This document shows positions 1 through 7,696 of a stretch of DNA of 64,000 nucleotides, piece by piece. Origin of the DNA: Oscillospiraceae bacterium (GTDB taxonomy: Bacteria > Bacillota > Clostridia > Oscillospirales > Oscillospiraceae); the NCBI GenBank assembly GCA_022793095.1, contig JAAWCD010000070.1, positions 60,684 to 124,683 on the forward strand, written 5' to 3'. The notes beneath the pieces were generated by a model. It ran no database searches and was not told the origin of the DNA. It worked only from the letters and a program-made list of their open reading frames with translations. Numbering within the stretch: position 1 is the stretch's first letter; every line of letters starts with the position of its first letter. Position numbers and translations under genes: made by a program.

Positions 1-1
1 G

Positions 2-268
2 GAGAAGGAGAAGCAGGATGTGATGGCGGAGCTGGCCGGAAAAAAATACACCATCCAGCGGTCCAAGGGTCTGGGCGAGAACGAGCCGGATATGATGTGG
101 CTGACCACCATGAACCCGGCCACCCGGCGGCTTATCAAGGTCATGCCCGAGGATGTGGAGAAGACTGCTATGGTGTTTGACCTGCTGCTGGGCGACGATT
201 TGCAGGGCCGGAAGAATCACATCGCCGAGGACGGGTATAAATATCTGGAGCTGGCGGATATTTCGTGA
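2..268 (+). CDS. parE: DNA topoisomerase IV/gyrase subunit B, C-terminal end (partial)
   Basis: Only the last 88 codons lie in the window; the frame is open to the left edge. The segment is the end of the Toprim/C-terminal region of type IIA topoisomerase B subunits, recognised by QRSKGLGENEPDMMWLTTMN followed by a conserved TRRL stretch. The subunit supplies ATPase and the Toprim metal site to the A2B2 enzyme that relaxes or decatenates DNA. Its A-subunit partner follows at 2119, with the serine dehydratase pair placed between them. Assignment as ParE rather than a second GyrB rests on the ParC-like partner and is an inference. Confidence 0.88.
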   Translation, partial: EKEKQDVMAELAGKKYTIQRSKGLGENEPDMMWLTTMNPATRRLIKVMPEDVEKTAMVFDLLLGDDLQGRKNHIAEDGYKYLELADIS

Positions 269-269
269 T

Positions 270-434
270 GTTCTTTTCTTTTGAAAAAGAAAAGAACCAA
301 AAGAAAACTTCAAGCTGCCAAATCTGACAGCTTAACGTTCTTTTCGCTTCTTTTCACTCTGAAGGGTGTGGACTCCACTAAGAGCTTATTCGCAAAAGCA
401 AGTGTCGTTCCGTCTTTCAAGAAAAAGAAGAGAA
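270..434. repeat. Family A element, copy 1 (long right arm)
   Basis: Starts 2 bases after the parE stop. Left arm 271-298 is a perfect 12-bp stem (GTTCTTTTCTTT / AAAGAAAAGAAC) with a 4-base loop. The right arm is the long variant, with about 55 extra bases (the segment containing GGACTCCACTAAGAGC) inserted in the hairpin, and ends at the purine run just before the sdaAB ribosome-binding site. Confidence 0.85.
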
Positions 435-450
435 AAAAGGAGGGCATCCC

Positions 451-1125
451 GTGAATTTGTTTGATATTATGGGACCTGTGATGGTGGGGCCGTCCAGCTC
501 CCACACAGCGGGCGCGGTCCGCATGGGCCGGATGGCCCGGTCCCTGCTGGGCCGGGATCCGGCCCGGGCCCGGATTCTGCTCCACGGGTCCTTTGCCTCC
601 ACCGGAGAGGGACACGGCACGAAACAGGCCCTCATCGCCGGCCTGCTGGGCCTGGCCCCCAGCGACAGCCGGGTGCCGGACAGCTTCGCCCTCGCCAAGG
701 AACGGGGGCTGGAATTTTCCTTCGGAGCCTGCACCCTGCGGGATGTTCATCCCAACAGCGCGCTGATCCGCCTGGAGAGCGCCAAGGGGGACACGCTGGA
801 GGTGGGCGCGTCCTCCCCTGGCGGCGGACGCATCCGGGTGTTTCAGGTGGACGGCCTGGAAACCTCATTTTCCGGCGGACTGCCCACCCTGGTGGTTCAT
901 AACACCGACAAGCCCGGCTGTGTCAGCCAAGTCACCGGAGCGCTGGCTGCACAAGGGCTCAACGTGGCCACCTTGCAGCTCAACCGGGGCGGGCGGGGCG
1001 GCAGCGCCGTCATGGTCATCGAGTGTGACCAGCCCGTTTCAGCGGCCACCATTCAATGGCTCCGGGCCCTGCCCGGTATTCTGCGGGTCACCTGCTGCAC
1101 CCCGGACCAGGAGGAGACGCTATGA
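451..1125 (+). CDS. sdaAB: L-serine dehydratase, iron-sulfur-dependent, beta subunit
   Basis: Regulatory/beta chain (224 aa) of the [4Fe-4S] L-serine ammonia-lyase, which converts L-serine to pyruvate and ammonia in the cytosol. The N-terminal domain has the MVGPSSSHTAG motif at residues 11-21. An ACT domain lies at about 149-215 (VHNTDKPGCVSQVTGALA), usually a serine-sensing module. Start is GTG 451 behind AAGGAGG. The stop overlaps the sdaAA start as ATGA at 1122-1125, so the two are translationally coupled. Unusually, the pair sits between the two topoisomerase genes. Confidence 0.95.
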   Translation: MNLFDIMGPVMVGPSSSHTAGAVRMGRMARSLLGRDPARARILLHGSFASTGEGHGTKQALIAGLLGLAPSDSRVPDSFALAKERGLEFSFGACTLRDVHPNSALIRLESAKGDTLEVGASSPGGGRIRVFQVDGLETSFSGGLPTLVVHNTDKPGCVSQVTGALAAQGLNVATLQLNRGGRGGSAVMVIECDQPVSAATIQWLRALPGILRVTCCTPDQEETL

Positions 1126-1985
1126 TTGACTTTACCTCCATCCAGCAGATGCTGGAGGACTGCCGCCAGGCCGGCCTGCCCCTGTGGAAGGATATTCAGC
1201 TGTCCGACTGCGGCAGTCAGGACCTTTCCCCTGAAGACTCCTGGCGGAAAATGTCCGCCCTGCTGGCCGTCATGGCCCAGGCAGATGGGGATTATCAGGA
1301 GGGGGACCGCTCCCGCAGCGGGCTTGTGGGCGGCGATGGCGGTAGAATGGCCGCTTACGGCCAGGGAACCCCCCTCTGCGGCCCCTTTCTCACCGGCGTG
1401 ATGGCGGGAGCCCTCCGCATGGGGGAGTGCAACGCCTGCATGAAGCGCATTGTGGCCGCGCCCACCGCCGGGGCCTGCGGCGTGCTGCCCGCCGTGCTGC
1501 TGCCCTACCGGCGGCACTTCGGCGCGGAAGAGGAGACCCTGGTTCAGGCCCTGTATGTGGCCTCGGGCTTTGGCATGGTCATTGCCGCCCGGGCCTCCAT
1601 CTCCGGCGCGGAGGGCGGCTGTCAGGCGGAGGTAGGCTCTGCGGCCGCCATGGCCGCGGCCGCCCTGGTCCACTTGCAAGGGGGAACCCCGGAGCAGATG
1701 GCCCATGCCTGCGCCATGGCGGTGAAAAATTTGTTGGGCCTGGTGTGCGACCCGGTGGGGGGACTGGTGGAGGTCCCCTGTGTAAAGCGGAACGTCATCG
1801 GGGCCATGGACGCCCTCTCCGCGGCCCAGATGGCCCTGGCGGGGATTGAGAGCCGGGTGCCGCCGGACCAGGTGCTGGACGCCATGGCGGAGGTGGGGCG
1901 GTCCCTGCCCCACACCCTGCGGGAGACGGGCAAGGGCGGCCTGGCCGCCACGCCCTTCGGCCAGCAGTACGCGCCCAGAGAATAA
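1122..1985 (+). CDS. sdaAA: L-serine dehydratase, iron-sulfur-dependent, alpha subunit
   Basis: Catalytic alpha chain, 287 aa, normal for the two-subunit Gram-positive enzyme. It has the AAPTAGACGVLPAV motif at about 112-125 and Cys167, Cys209 and Cys220 (the latter two in CDPVGGLVEVPC), the expected [4Fe-4S] ligands. ATG 1122 is chosen because it overlaps the sdaAB stop and begins MIDFTSIQQM, typical of the family; an in-frame extension back to 1056 lies inside sdaAB. With SdaAB it feeds serine into pyruvate, which links to the serine/threonine exporter and glycine symporter elsewhere in the window. Confidence 0.95.
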   Translation: MIDFTSIQQMLEDCRQAGLPLWKDIQLSDCGSQDLSPEDSWRKMSALLAVMAQADGDYQEGDRSRSGLVGGDGGRMAAYGQGTPLCGPFLTGVMAGALRMGECNACMKRIVAAPTAGACGVLPAVLLPYRRHFGAEEETLVQALYVASGFGMVIAARASISGAEGGCQAEVGSAAAMAAAALVHLQGGTPEQMAHACAMAVKNLLGLVCDPVGGLVEVPCVKRNVIGAMDALSAAQMALAGIESRVPPDQVLDAMAEVGRSLPHTLRETGKGGLAATPFGQQYAPRE

Positions 1986-1988
1986 GCG

Positions 1989-2093
1989 TTCTTACTTTCT
2001 TTTGAAAAAGAAAGTAAGCAAAGAAAACTTCAAACTGTCAGATTTGGCGGTTTAAAGTTCTTTTTGCTTCTTTTTCTTTCAAGAAAAAGAAGG
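1989..2093. repeat. Family A element, copy 2 (covariant left stem)
   Basis: Left stem CTTACTTTCTTT (1991-2002) pairs perfectly with AAAGAAAGTAAG (2007-2018). Compared with other copies both sides changed together. Right stem CTTCTTTTTCTT (2067-2078) pairs with AAGAAAAAGAAG (2081-2092) around a TC loop. The element fills the sdaAA-parC gap, 4 bases after the stop. Confidence 0.9.
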
Positions 2094-2118
2094 GAAACTG
2101 AAATAAGGACTGATACAT

Positions 2119-4359
2119 TTGGCGAAGAAAAAAGCATCGGACCAGAACAAAGCCAAGGCTGGCAATCCCAATGTGCTGGGCCTTCGGGCCGAGGTGCTGG
2201 AGCAGCCCATCACTGACACCCTGGAGCTCAATTACATGCCCTACGCCATGTCGGTGATTGTGTCCCGGGCCATTCCGGAGATTGACGGCTTCAAGCCCTC
2301 CCACCGGAAGCTTCTGTACACCATGTACCAGATGCACCTTTTGGGTGGGAACCGGACCAAGTCCGCCAATGTGGTGGGCCAGACCATGAAATTGAATCCC
2401 CATGGCGACGCGGCCATTTATGAAACCCTGGTCCGGCTCAGCCGGGGCTACGGGGCGCTGCTCCATCCGCTGGTGGACTCCAAGGGCAACTTCGGCAAGG
2501 TCTATTCCCGGGATATGGCCTACGCGGCCTCCCGTTACACGGAGGTCCGGCTGGACCCCATCTGCGCCGAGCTCTTCCGGGACATTGACAAGGACACCGT
2601 CGATCTGGTGGACAACTACGACGGCTCCATGAAGGAACCGGCCCTGCTGCCCACTGCCTTTCCCAATGTGCTGGTGTCCGCCAACCAGGGCATTGCCGTG
2701 GGCATGGCCTCCAACCTGTGCGGCTTCAATTTGGGCGAGGTGTGCGACGCCACTATTGCCTTTCTGAAGAAGCCGGACTGTGATTTGCTGGGGGTGCTCA
2801 AGGCCCCGGACTTCCCCACCGGAGGCCAGCTGCTGTATGACCAGCGGGAGCTGGAGGACATTTACCGCACGGGCCGGGGCTCCTTCAAGGTCCGGTCCAA
2901 GTGGCGCTATGAGAAGAGCGAAAATCTCATCGAGGTCTACGAGATCCCCTACTCCACCACGGTGGAGGCCATTATGGACAAGACGGCGGAGCTCATCAAG
3001 GCGGGCAAAATCAAGGAAATCGCGGACATGCGGGACGAGACGGACCTGAGCGGTCTGAAGCTGACGATTGATCTGAAGCGGGGCACGGACCCGGACAAGC
3101 TGATGGCCAAGCTGTTCAAGATGACGCCCATGCAGGACTCCTACGCCTGCAACTTCAACATTCTGATTGCCGGCATGCCTCGGGTCATGGGAGTCCGGGA
3201 GATTCTGGACGAGTGGACGGGCTGGCGGATGGAGTCGGTCCGCCGCCGGGTCTTCTTTGACATGAAGAAGAAGCAGGAAAAGCTGCACCTGCTCCAGGGC
3301 CTGAAAAAAATCCTGCTGGATATTGACCGGGCCATCAAGATCATCCGGGAGACGGAGGAGGACGCGGAGGTCGTCCCCAACCTGATGATTGGCTTTGGCA
3401 TCGACCAGGTGCAGGCGGATTACGTGGCGGAAATCAAGCTGCGGAACATCAACAAGGAATATATCCTCAAGCGAACCGCCGAGGTGGACGAGCTGTCGGC
3501 GGAGATTGAGGATTTGCAGGACCTTGTAAACAAGCCTGAGCGGGTCAAAAAAATCATCATAGACGAGCTGCGAAACGTCAAGAATAAGTACGCGCTCCCC
3601 CGGCGGACGGAGATTCTCTATGAGCATCAGGCGGAAGCGGTGGTGGAAGAGGAGGAAATTCCGGACTATCCGGTCCATCTATTCCTGTCACGGGAGGGAT
3701 ATTTCAAAAAAATCACGCCCCAGTCCCTCCGTATGGCCAGCGAGCAGAAGTTCAAGGAGGGGGACAGCCTGCTCCGGTCCTGGGAGGCGTCCAACCGGGA
3801 CGAACTGCTGGTGTTCACCGACAAGCAGCAGTGCTACAAAACCCGGCTCAGCGACTTCGACGACACCAAGGCCAGCGTTCTGGGGGACTACCTGCCCACC
3901 AAGCTGGGCATGGACCCGGAGGAGAAGGTGGTCTGGGTGTGCCTGCCCGGCGATTACTCCGGGGACCTGCTGTTCTTCTTTGAGAACGGCAAGGCGGCCC
4001 GGGTGGAGCTGAAGGGGTATCAGACTCAGACCCGCCGGAAGCGGCTGACCGGAGCCTATTCGGACAAGAGCCCGCTGGTGTCGGCCTGCCTGCTGCGGGA
4101 GGACATGGAAATCGCGGTCTACTCCAACGAGGTGCGGGTGCTGCTGTTCAGCACCGCCGCTCTGGCGCCCAAGGCCACCCGTACCACCCAGGGTGTGGGG
4201 GTGATGACCCTGAAGCCCAAATACAAGGTGGACAAGGTGCTGCCCCTGCTGGAGACGGCCATCGCCAACCCCGCCCGTTACCGGGCCAGAACCCTGCCGG
4301 CGGCCGGCGCGCTCCTCAAGGACGAGGACAGCGGCAACAAGCAGCTGAGCCTGCTGTAG
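2119..4359 (+). CDS. parC: DNA topoisomerase IV/gyrase subunit A
   Basis: 746-aa DNA breakage/reunion subunit of a type IIA topoisomerase. The winged-helix/tower region carries DGFKPSHRKLLYTM (about 56-69) and the active-site Tyr140 in AASRYTEVRL. The C-terminal beta-pinwheel part is shorter than in canonical GyrA, fitting a ParC-type or Clostridia-specific second gyrase-like enzyme. In the quinolone region (HGDAAIYE, 95-102) the position equal to E. coli GyrA Ser83 is Ala98 and the Asp87 position is Glu102. TTG 2119 is chosen because AAGGA lies 9 bases upstream and no ATG fits. The partner parE ends at 268. Confidence 0.93.
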   Translation: MAKKKASDQNKAKAGNPNVLGLRAEVLEQPITDTLELNYMPYAMSVIVSRAIPEIDGFKPSHRKLLYTMYQMHLLGGNRTKSANVVGQTMKLNPHGDAAIYETLVRLSRGYGALLHPLVDSKGNFGKVYSRDMAYAASRYTEVRLDPICAELFRDIDKDTVDLVDNYDGSMKEPALLPTAFPNVLVSANQGIAVGMASNLCGFNLGEVCDATIAFLKKPDCDLLGVLKAPDFPTGGQLLYDQRELEDIYRTGRGSFKVRSKWRYEKSENLIEVYEIPYSTTVEAIMDKTAELIKAGKIKEIADMRDETDLSGLKLTIDLKRGTDPDKLMAKLFKMTPMQDSYACNFNILIAGMPRVMGVREILDEWTGWRMESVRRRVFFDMKKKQEKLHLLQGLKKILLDIDRAIKIIRETEEDAEVVPNLMIGFGIDQVQADYVAEIKLRNINKEYILKRTAEVDELSAEIEDLQDLVNKPERVKKIIIDELRNVKNKYALPRRTEILYEHQAEAVVEEEEIPDYPVHLFLSREGYFKKITPQSLRMASEQKFKEGDSLLRSWEASNRDELLVFTDKQQCYKTRLSDFDDTKASVLGDYLPTKLGMDPEEKVVWVCLPGDYSGDLLFFFENGKAARVELKGYQTQTRRKRLTGAYSDKSPLVSACLLREDMEIAVYSNEVRVLLFSTAALAPKATRTTQGVGVMTLKPKYKVDKVLPLLETAIANPARYRARTLPAAGALLKDEDSGNKQLSLL

Positions 4360-4441
4360 TTCTTTTTCTTGAATCCCTTATCCATCTAAGTGTTGATGAT
4401 TAAAATAACGATACATCAATATTAGACCGGAGGATGGTACT

Positions 4442-4621
4442 ATGGGAGGTTTAATTATGAGAAAATTAGCCTTGATTGCGGGGATCATATTTTTGATTTT
4501 GACGTTTGCCGGTGGCGGTTATGTTATAATAAATCATGGAGAAGTAAATGCAGGATATGCAGCTATTCCCAGCCTTTTTACAATCATATGCTTTGGATAT
4601 TACAGGAAGAAAAAGAAATGA
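4442..4621 (+). CDS. Small AT-rich membrane protein, hypothetical
   Basis: A 59-aa ORF: MGGLIMRKLALIAGIIFLIL, a Gly-rich turn, a short polar loop (NHGEVNAG), a second hydrophobic segment (IPSLFTIICFGYY) and a lysine-rich tail, so two predicted membrane helices. GGAGGA lies 7 bases before ATG 4442. A second start at 4457 (MRKLALIAG, 54 aa) has its own GGAGGT 6 bases upstream and is about equally likely. Base composition is clearly more AT-rich than parC and the YitT gene, suggesting transfer or relaxed selection. No family recognised. Confidence 0.5.
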   Translation: MGGLIMRKLALIAGIIFLILTFAGGGYVIINHGEVNAGYAAIPSLFTIICFGYYRKKKK

Positions 4622-4671
4622 ATAGACTATATACGCTATTTTCTGATAAAAGACAGTAGAAACACGAGGTT

Positions 4672-5064
4672 AATAAGGGATTTTCTTGAAAGATTGAACG
4701 ACACTTGCTTTTGCGAAGCAAAAGCTTAGAAGCTGTATTCACAATCGGGGGATGGCGGCTGAGCACAGGATTTCGCTGCCAGACAAGACAATTTTTCGCC
4801 GGAATCCTTGGTGGATTCCAAGGAAAATTGGCGCCGTATGGTGGCGAAAGACAAGCTCAGACGCCCTTCAACGGTTGTGAATACAGCTTCTTAGTGGAGT
4901 CCACACCCTTCAGGGTGAAAAGAACCAAAAAGAACTTCAAGTTGGGGGGCATGCGGAGCGCTTGAAAGCACGCGCCGTCTCCGGAGGGCATGGCGCTCCT
5001 TGAACACTGCCGCAGAACCAGCCGTTTCAAGTTCTTTTGCTCCTTTTCTTTTAAGAAAAGGAGA
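4672..5064. repeat. Family A element, copy 3, split by a MITE
   Basis: A long-type arm begins near 4672 and runs to the TTA at 4726-4728, is interrupted by the 162-bp family B MITE (4729-4890), and resumes at the duplicated TTA, 4891-4893 (then GTGGAGTCC). The distal arm ends with the covariant stem CTCCTTTTCTT (5040-5050) / AAGAAAAGGAG (5053-5063). Apart from these repeats, 4622-5082 shows no gene. Confidence 0.85.
4729..4890. mobile_element. Family B MITE, complete copy 1 (162 bp)
   Basis: Terminal inverted repeats of about 17 bp: left GAAGCTGTATTCACAA, right its reverse complement. The flanks are a 3-bp direct duplication, TTA at 4726-4728 and 4891-4893. An internal palindrome GGAATCC...GGATTCC sits at the centre. 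It is non-coding, so non-autonomous. Short length, TIRs and a TNA-type duplication fit MITEs moved by IS5-family transposases (inference). It is inserted within family A copy 3. Confidence 0.85.
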
Positions 5065-5082
5065 GAAAGGGAGTGATTTCAT

Positions 5083-5952
5083 ATGCAGAGCAAGGCGCTG
5101 AAGGGCGTGATTGCCTACGGCTGGATTACCCTGGCGTCGCTGATGTACGCCCTGGCCTTCTGCTGGTGCTATCAGCCCACCGGCATCGCCTTTGGCGGCA
5201 TCACCGGCGTAGCCCAGATCATCAATTTCATTTTTCCCGCCGCGCCCATCGGCGTGCTGGTGATCCTCCTCAACGTGCCCCTGTTCCTGCTGGGCTGGAA
5301 GCTCATCGGCGGCGGGCTGCTGGTGTCCTCTCTGTACGCCATGGCGGTGTCTTCGGTGTTCATCGACCTCATCAACATGCTGTACACCTTCCAGCCCATG
5401 GAGTCCATTCTGGCGGCGATTTTCGGCGGCCTGATGATGGGCGCATCCCTGGGCGTGGTCTTCCAGCAGGGGGCCACCACCGGCGGCACCGACCTGATTG
5501 CCCGCCTGCTCAAGCTCAAGCTGAACTGGCTGCCCATGGGCCGGCTGCTGCTGATTGCCGACCTGGTGGTCATTGTGGCGGTGGCCGTGACGTTCCGGAC
5601 CCTGAACGCCGCCCTGTACGGCCTAGTGGGGCTGTATATCTCCTCCGTGGCGATGGATAAGGTTCTGTACGGGCTGGATAACGCCAAGGTGGCCTATATC
5701 ATCAGCGATTATCCCAGAGAGATTATTGACGCCATTGACCGGGAGCTGGACCGGGGCGCGACGATTCTCCACGGCGAAGGCTCCTACACCGGAGCTCAGA
5801 AGCAGGTGCTGCTGGTCGCGTTCAAGCAGCGTCAGATTGTGCCGCTGAAGCGGGCGGTCAAGGAGTGCGACCCGGCGGCGTTTCTGATTGTCTGCGACGC
5901 CCACGAGGTGCTGGGCGACGGCTTCCGGGAGTACCGGAAGGATGATATTTAG
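5083..5952 (+). CDS. YitT family membrane protein (DUF161/DUF2179)
   Basis: 289-aa integral membrane protein. The N-terminal about 190 residues hold five to six hydrophobic segments with the family signature GIAFGGITGVAQIINF and a GATTGGTDLIAR stretch. The C-terminal cytosolic domain (about 205-280, HGEGSYTGAQKQVLLVAFKQ) is the DUF2179 module, which resembles small-ligand-binding alpha/beta domains. Substrate and role are not established for most members. ATG 5083 follows AAGGGAG. Confidence 0.92.
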   Translation: MQSKALKGVIAYGWITLASLMYALAFCWCYQPTGIAFGGITGVAQIINFIFPAAPIGVLVILLNVPLFLLGWKLIGGGLLVSSLYAMAVSSVFIDLINMLYTFQPMESILAAIFGGLMMGASLGVVFQQGATTGGTDLIARLLKLKLNWLPMGRLLLIADLVVIVAVAVTFRTLNAALYGLVGLYISSVAMDKVLYGLDNAKVAYIISDYPREIIDAIDRELDRGATILHGEGSYTGAQKQVLLVAFKQRQIVPLKRAVKECDPAAFLIVCDAHEVLGDGFREYRKDDI

Positions 5953-5984
5953 AAGCGGTAAGTGAGGTGTGAATAATAGGACCA

Positions 5985-6920
5985 ATGAGAGTATTTTCCT
6001 GGATACTTGCCATTCTACTTTTGACGGGCTGTTCGGGCGCCATCCAGGATTCCCCAAACGAAAACGCACTGCCCGAGCCGGAACCCTCCAGCGCGTCAAT
6101 CCCCCCTCTCCTGGCCGGGCCGCCGGAAGCGCCGGAAGAAGAGGCCGTCAGTGCCGACTGGTCCGATTATTTTGATGGAATGAATGGAGCAGCGGTAATC
6201 TACGCTCCAGATGGGGGTCGCTTCTGGATTTACAATCAGGAATTGGCGAATACCCGGCGTTCCCCCTGCTCCACGTTCAAAATCATTTCATCTCTGATTG
6301 GATTGGAAAGCCATGTGATTGTGCCGGATGACTCTGTAAAGCCCTGGAGTGGAGAGCCGTATTGGAATGAAGACTGGAATCGGGACATTGACTTTGCGGA
6401 TGCGTTTCGGACCTCCTGCGTATGGTATTTTCGGAGTGTGGCAGACGAGCTTGGGGAAAGCCGGATTCAGGCCGCACTAGAGGAGCTGCAATATGGAAAC
6501 TGTGACTGTTCTGATTGGGAGGGCCGGCTGAATACCAACAATAGCAACCGCGCTCTGACCGGCTTTTGGCTTGAATCCTCCCTGAAAATATCCCCCAAAG
6601 AGCAGGCCGAGGTTATGAGCCGGATTTTCGGAGAACAGTCGAAGTATTCTGAGCCAACATTGGACCAGCTGAAGCGGGTCATGATGTGTTCAAACCCGGC
6701 TGAGGCGGGCCTGGTCATCTATGGAAAGACCGGAATGGGCAAAGCGGGCGGGGTGGTTGTTGACGCATGGTTTACTGGGTTTGCTGATATAGACCAGGAG
6801 CAACGCGTTTACTTCTGCGTTTACCTAGGGGAATCCCTGGGAAAGGAAGTCTCCAGTGCGAGAGCGAAAGAAATCGCGTTCCAACTGATTTCCGAGTATG
6901 CTTCCAACACAGCATTGTAG
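5985..6920 (+). CDS. Class D beta-lactamase-like lipoprotein
   Basis: 311 aa. A lipoprotein signal ends at LLLTGC with Cys16 as lipobox cysteine, then a Pro/Glu/Ser linker to about 55. The serine-acyltransferase domain has Ser96-Thr-Phe-Lys99, Ser144-Cys-Val146, Tyr170-Gly-Asn172, FWLESSLKIS with Trp195, and Lys248-Thr-Gly250: the full class D (OXA) set including YGN and the Trp next to the carboxylated lysine. It is probably anchored to the outer face of the cytoplasmic membrane, hydrolysing penicillins. Chromosomal class D enzymes are known in Clostridia. No blaR/mecR regulator is adjacent. A BlaR-type sensor domain is the main alternative, but no extra transmembrane module is present. Confidence 0.85.
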   Translation: MRVFSWILAILLLTGCSGAIQDSPNENALPEPEPSSASIPPLLAGPPEAPEEEAVSADWSDYFDGMNGAAVIYAPDGGRFWIYNQELANTRRSPCSTFKIISSLIGLESHVIVPDDSVKPWSGEPYWNEDWNRDIDFADAFRTSCVWYFRSVADELGESRIQAALEELQYGNCDCSDWEGRLNTNNSNRALTGFWLESSLKISPKEQAEVMSRIFGEQSKYSEPTLDQLKRVMMCSNPAEAGLVIYGKTGMGKAGGVVVDAWFTGFADIDQEQRVYFCVYLGESLGKEVSSARAKEIAFQLISEYASNTAL

Positions 6921-6958
6921 AAGTCTTAAACGAAAGTACAAGGGAAAAGGTGATTTTA

Positions 6959-7558
6959 ATGTCCAATATTGCAAAACTCCGTACAAATTTGGAGCGTGAG
7001 GGCTTCCAGACCTCCTACTTTGAGACAGCGGAGGAGGCTTCCGCCTACCTGGACCAGGCCCTGGACGGAACCACCATCGGCTTCGGCGGCTCCCAGACCG
7101 TCCGGGACATGGGGCTGTACGAGCGGCTGTCCAGCCATAATGCCTGCGTCTGGCACTGGGACAAGGAAAAGAACGTCATCCCCCAGGACGCCACCAATGC
7201 GGAGGTGTACATCTGTTCCCTGAACGGCGTCAGCGAAAATGGGGAGCTCATCAACATTGACGGCGGAGGAAACCGGGTGGCCTCCGGCCTGTTTGGACAT
7301 AAGAAGGTCTACTTCATCATTGGCGTCAATAAAATCGCGCCGGATTATGAACAGGCTCTGTGGCGGGCGCGGAACACCGCCGGGCCCCTGAACGCCCGGC
7401 GGCTGAATAGAAAAACCCCCTGCGCCCAGGGAGAGGTCCGGTGCCACAACTGCCGCAGTCCGGAGCGCATCTGCGCGGCGCTGGTGGTCTACTGGGAAAA
7501 GCCCTCGCTGGCAGGGGATATAGAAGTTGTGATTGTAAATCAGGATTTAGGCTTCTGA
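6959..7558 (+). CDS. LUD domain protein (LutC/DUF162 family)
   Basis: 199 aa. Motifs GFGGSQTVRDMGLYERL (41-57) and SLNGVSENGELINIDGGGNR (87-106) are typical of the lactate-utilisation domain. After the fold there is a Cys cluster, Cys155, Cys162, Cys165 and Cys172, which may bind metal or an Fe-S cluster. Stand-alone LUD proteins are common in Clostridia and of uncertain function; LutA and LutB are not nearby. ATG 6959 is preferred to the in-frame GTG 6950 because AAGG then falls 8-9 bases upstream. Confidence 0.88.
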   Translation: MSNIAKLRTNLEREGFQTSYFETAEEASAYLDQALDGTTIGFGGSQTVRDMGLYERLSSHNACVWHWDKEKNVIPQDATNAEVYICSLNGVSENGELINIDGGGNRVASGLFGHKKVYFIIGVNKIAPDYEQALWRARNTAGPLNARRLNRKTPCAQGEVRCHNCRSPERICAALVVYWEKPSLAGDIEVVIVNQDLGF

Positions 7559-7572
7559 ACATCCCGCTAGAA

Positions 7573-7681
7573 CCAGTTTGAAGTTCTTTTTGCTTCTTTT
7601 TCTGGCTTCGCTCAGACGGGCTCCACTAAGCTTTTGCTCCGCAAAAGCAAGTGCCGTTCCGTCTTTCAAGAAAAAGAAGAG
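7573..7681. repeat. Family A element, copy 4 (long arm, MITE-free)
   Basis: A right-type arm whose hairpin carries the long internal insert (GGCTCCACTAAGCTTTTGC). TAA at 7627-7629 is the same position, in reverse orientation, where family B MITE copy 1 sits in element 3, so this is an unoccupied target. It ends at the purine run just before AAAGGAGG of the next gene. Confidence 0.85.
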
Positions 7682-7696
7682 AAAGGAGGGAAATCC

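Noticed and set aside
270..434. Family A arms as ordinary rho-independent terminators
   Set aside because: Stems are AT-only and weak, many copies sit between co-directional genes just before ribosome sites, and several lack a run of T after the stem. A termination role is possible but not a sufficient description.
2038..3678. Long open frame antisense to parC (and similar long frames antisense to livJ, ahcY, mutS2, eno, gpmI, pgk and the flavoenzymes)
   Set aside because: In GC-rich coding DNA the opposite strand is often open. These frames lack ribosome sites and give low-complexity His/Gly/Arg-rich proteins with no domain.
4729..4890. Complete insertion sequence
   Set aside because: Only 162 bp, no transposase frame on either strand; treated as a non-autonomous MITE.
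7634..7696. Upstream extensions of several real genes (for example 7634, 10368, 26645, 42656-44119, 48819, 50424)
   Set aside because: The extra N-termini are translated family A or MITE sequence (KKKKRK or FFFQEKE-like). Good ribosome-binding sites lie at the shorter starts.
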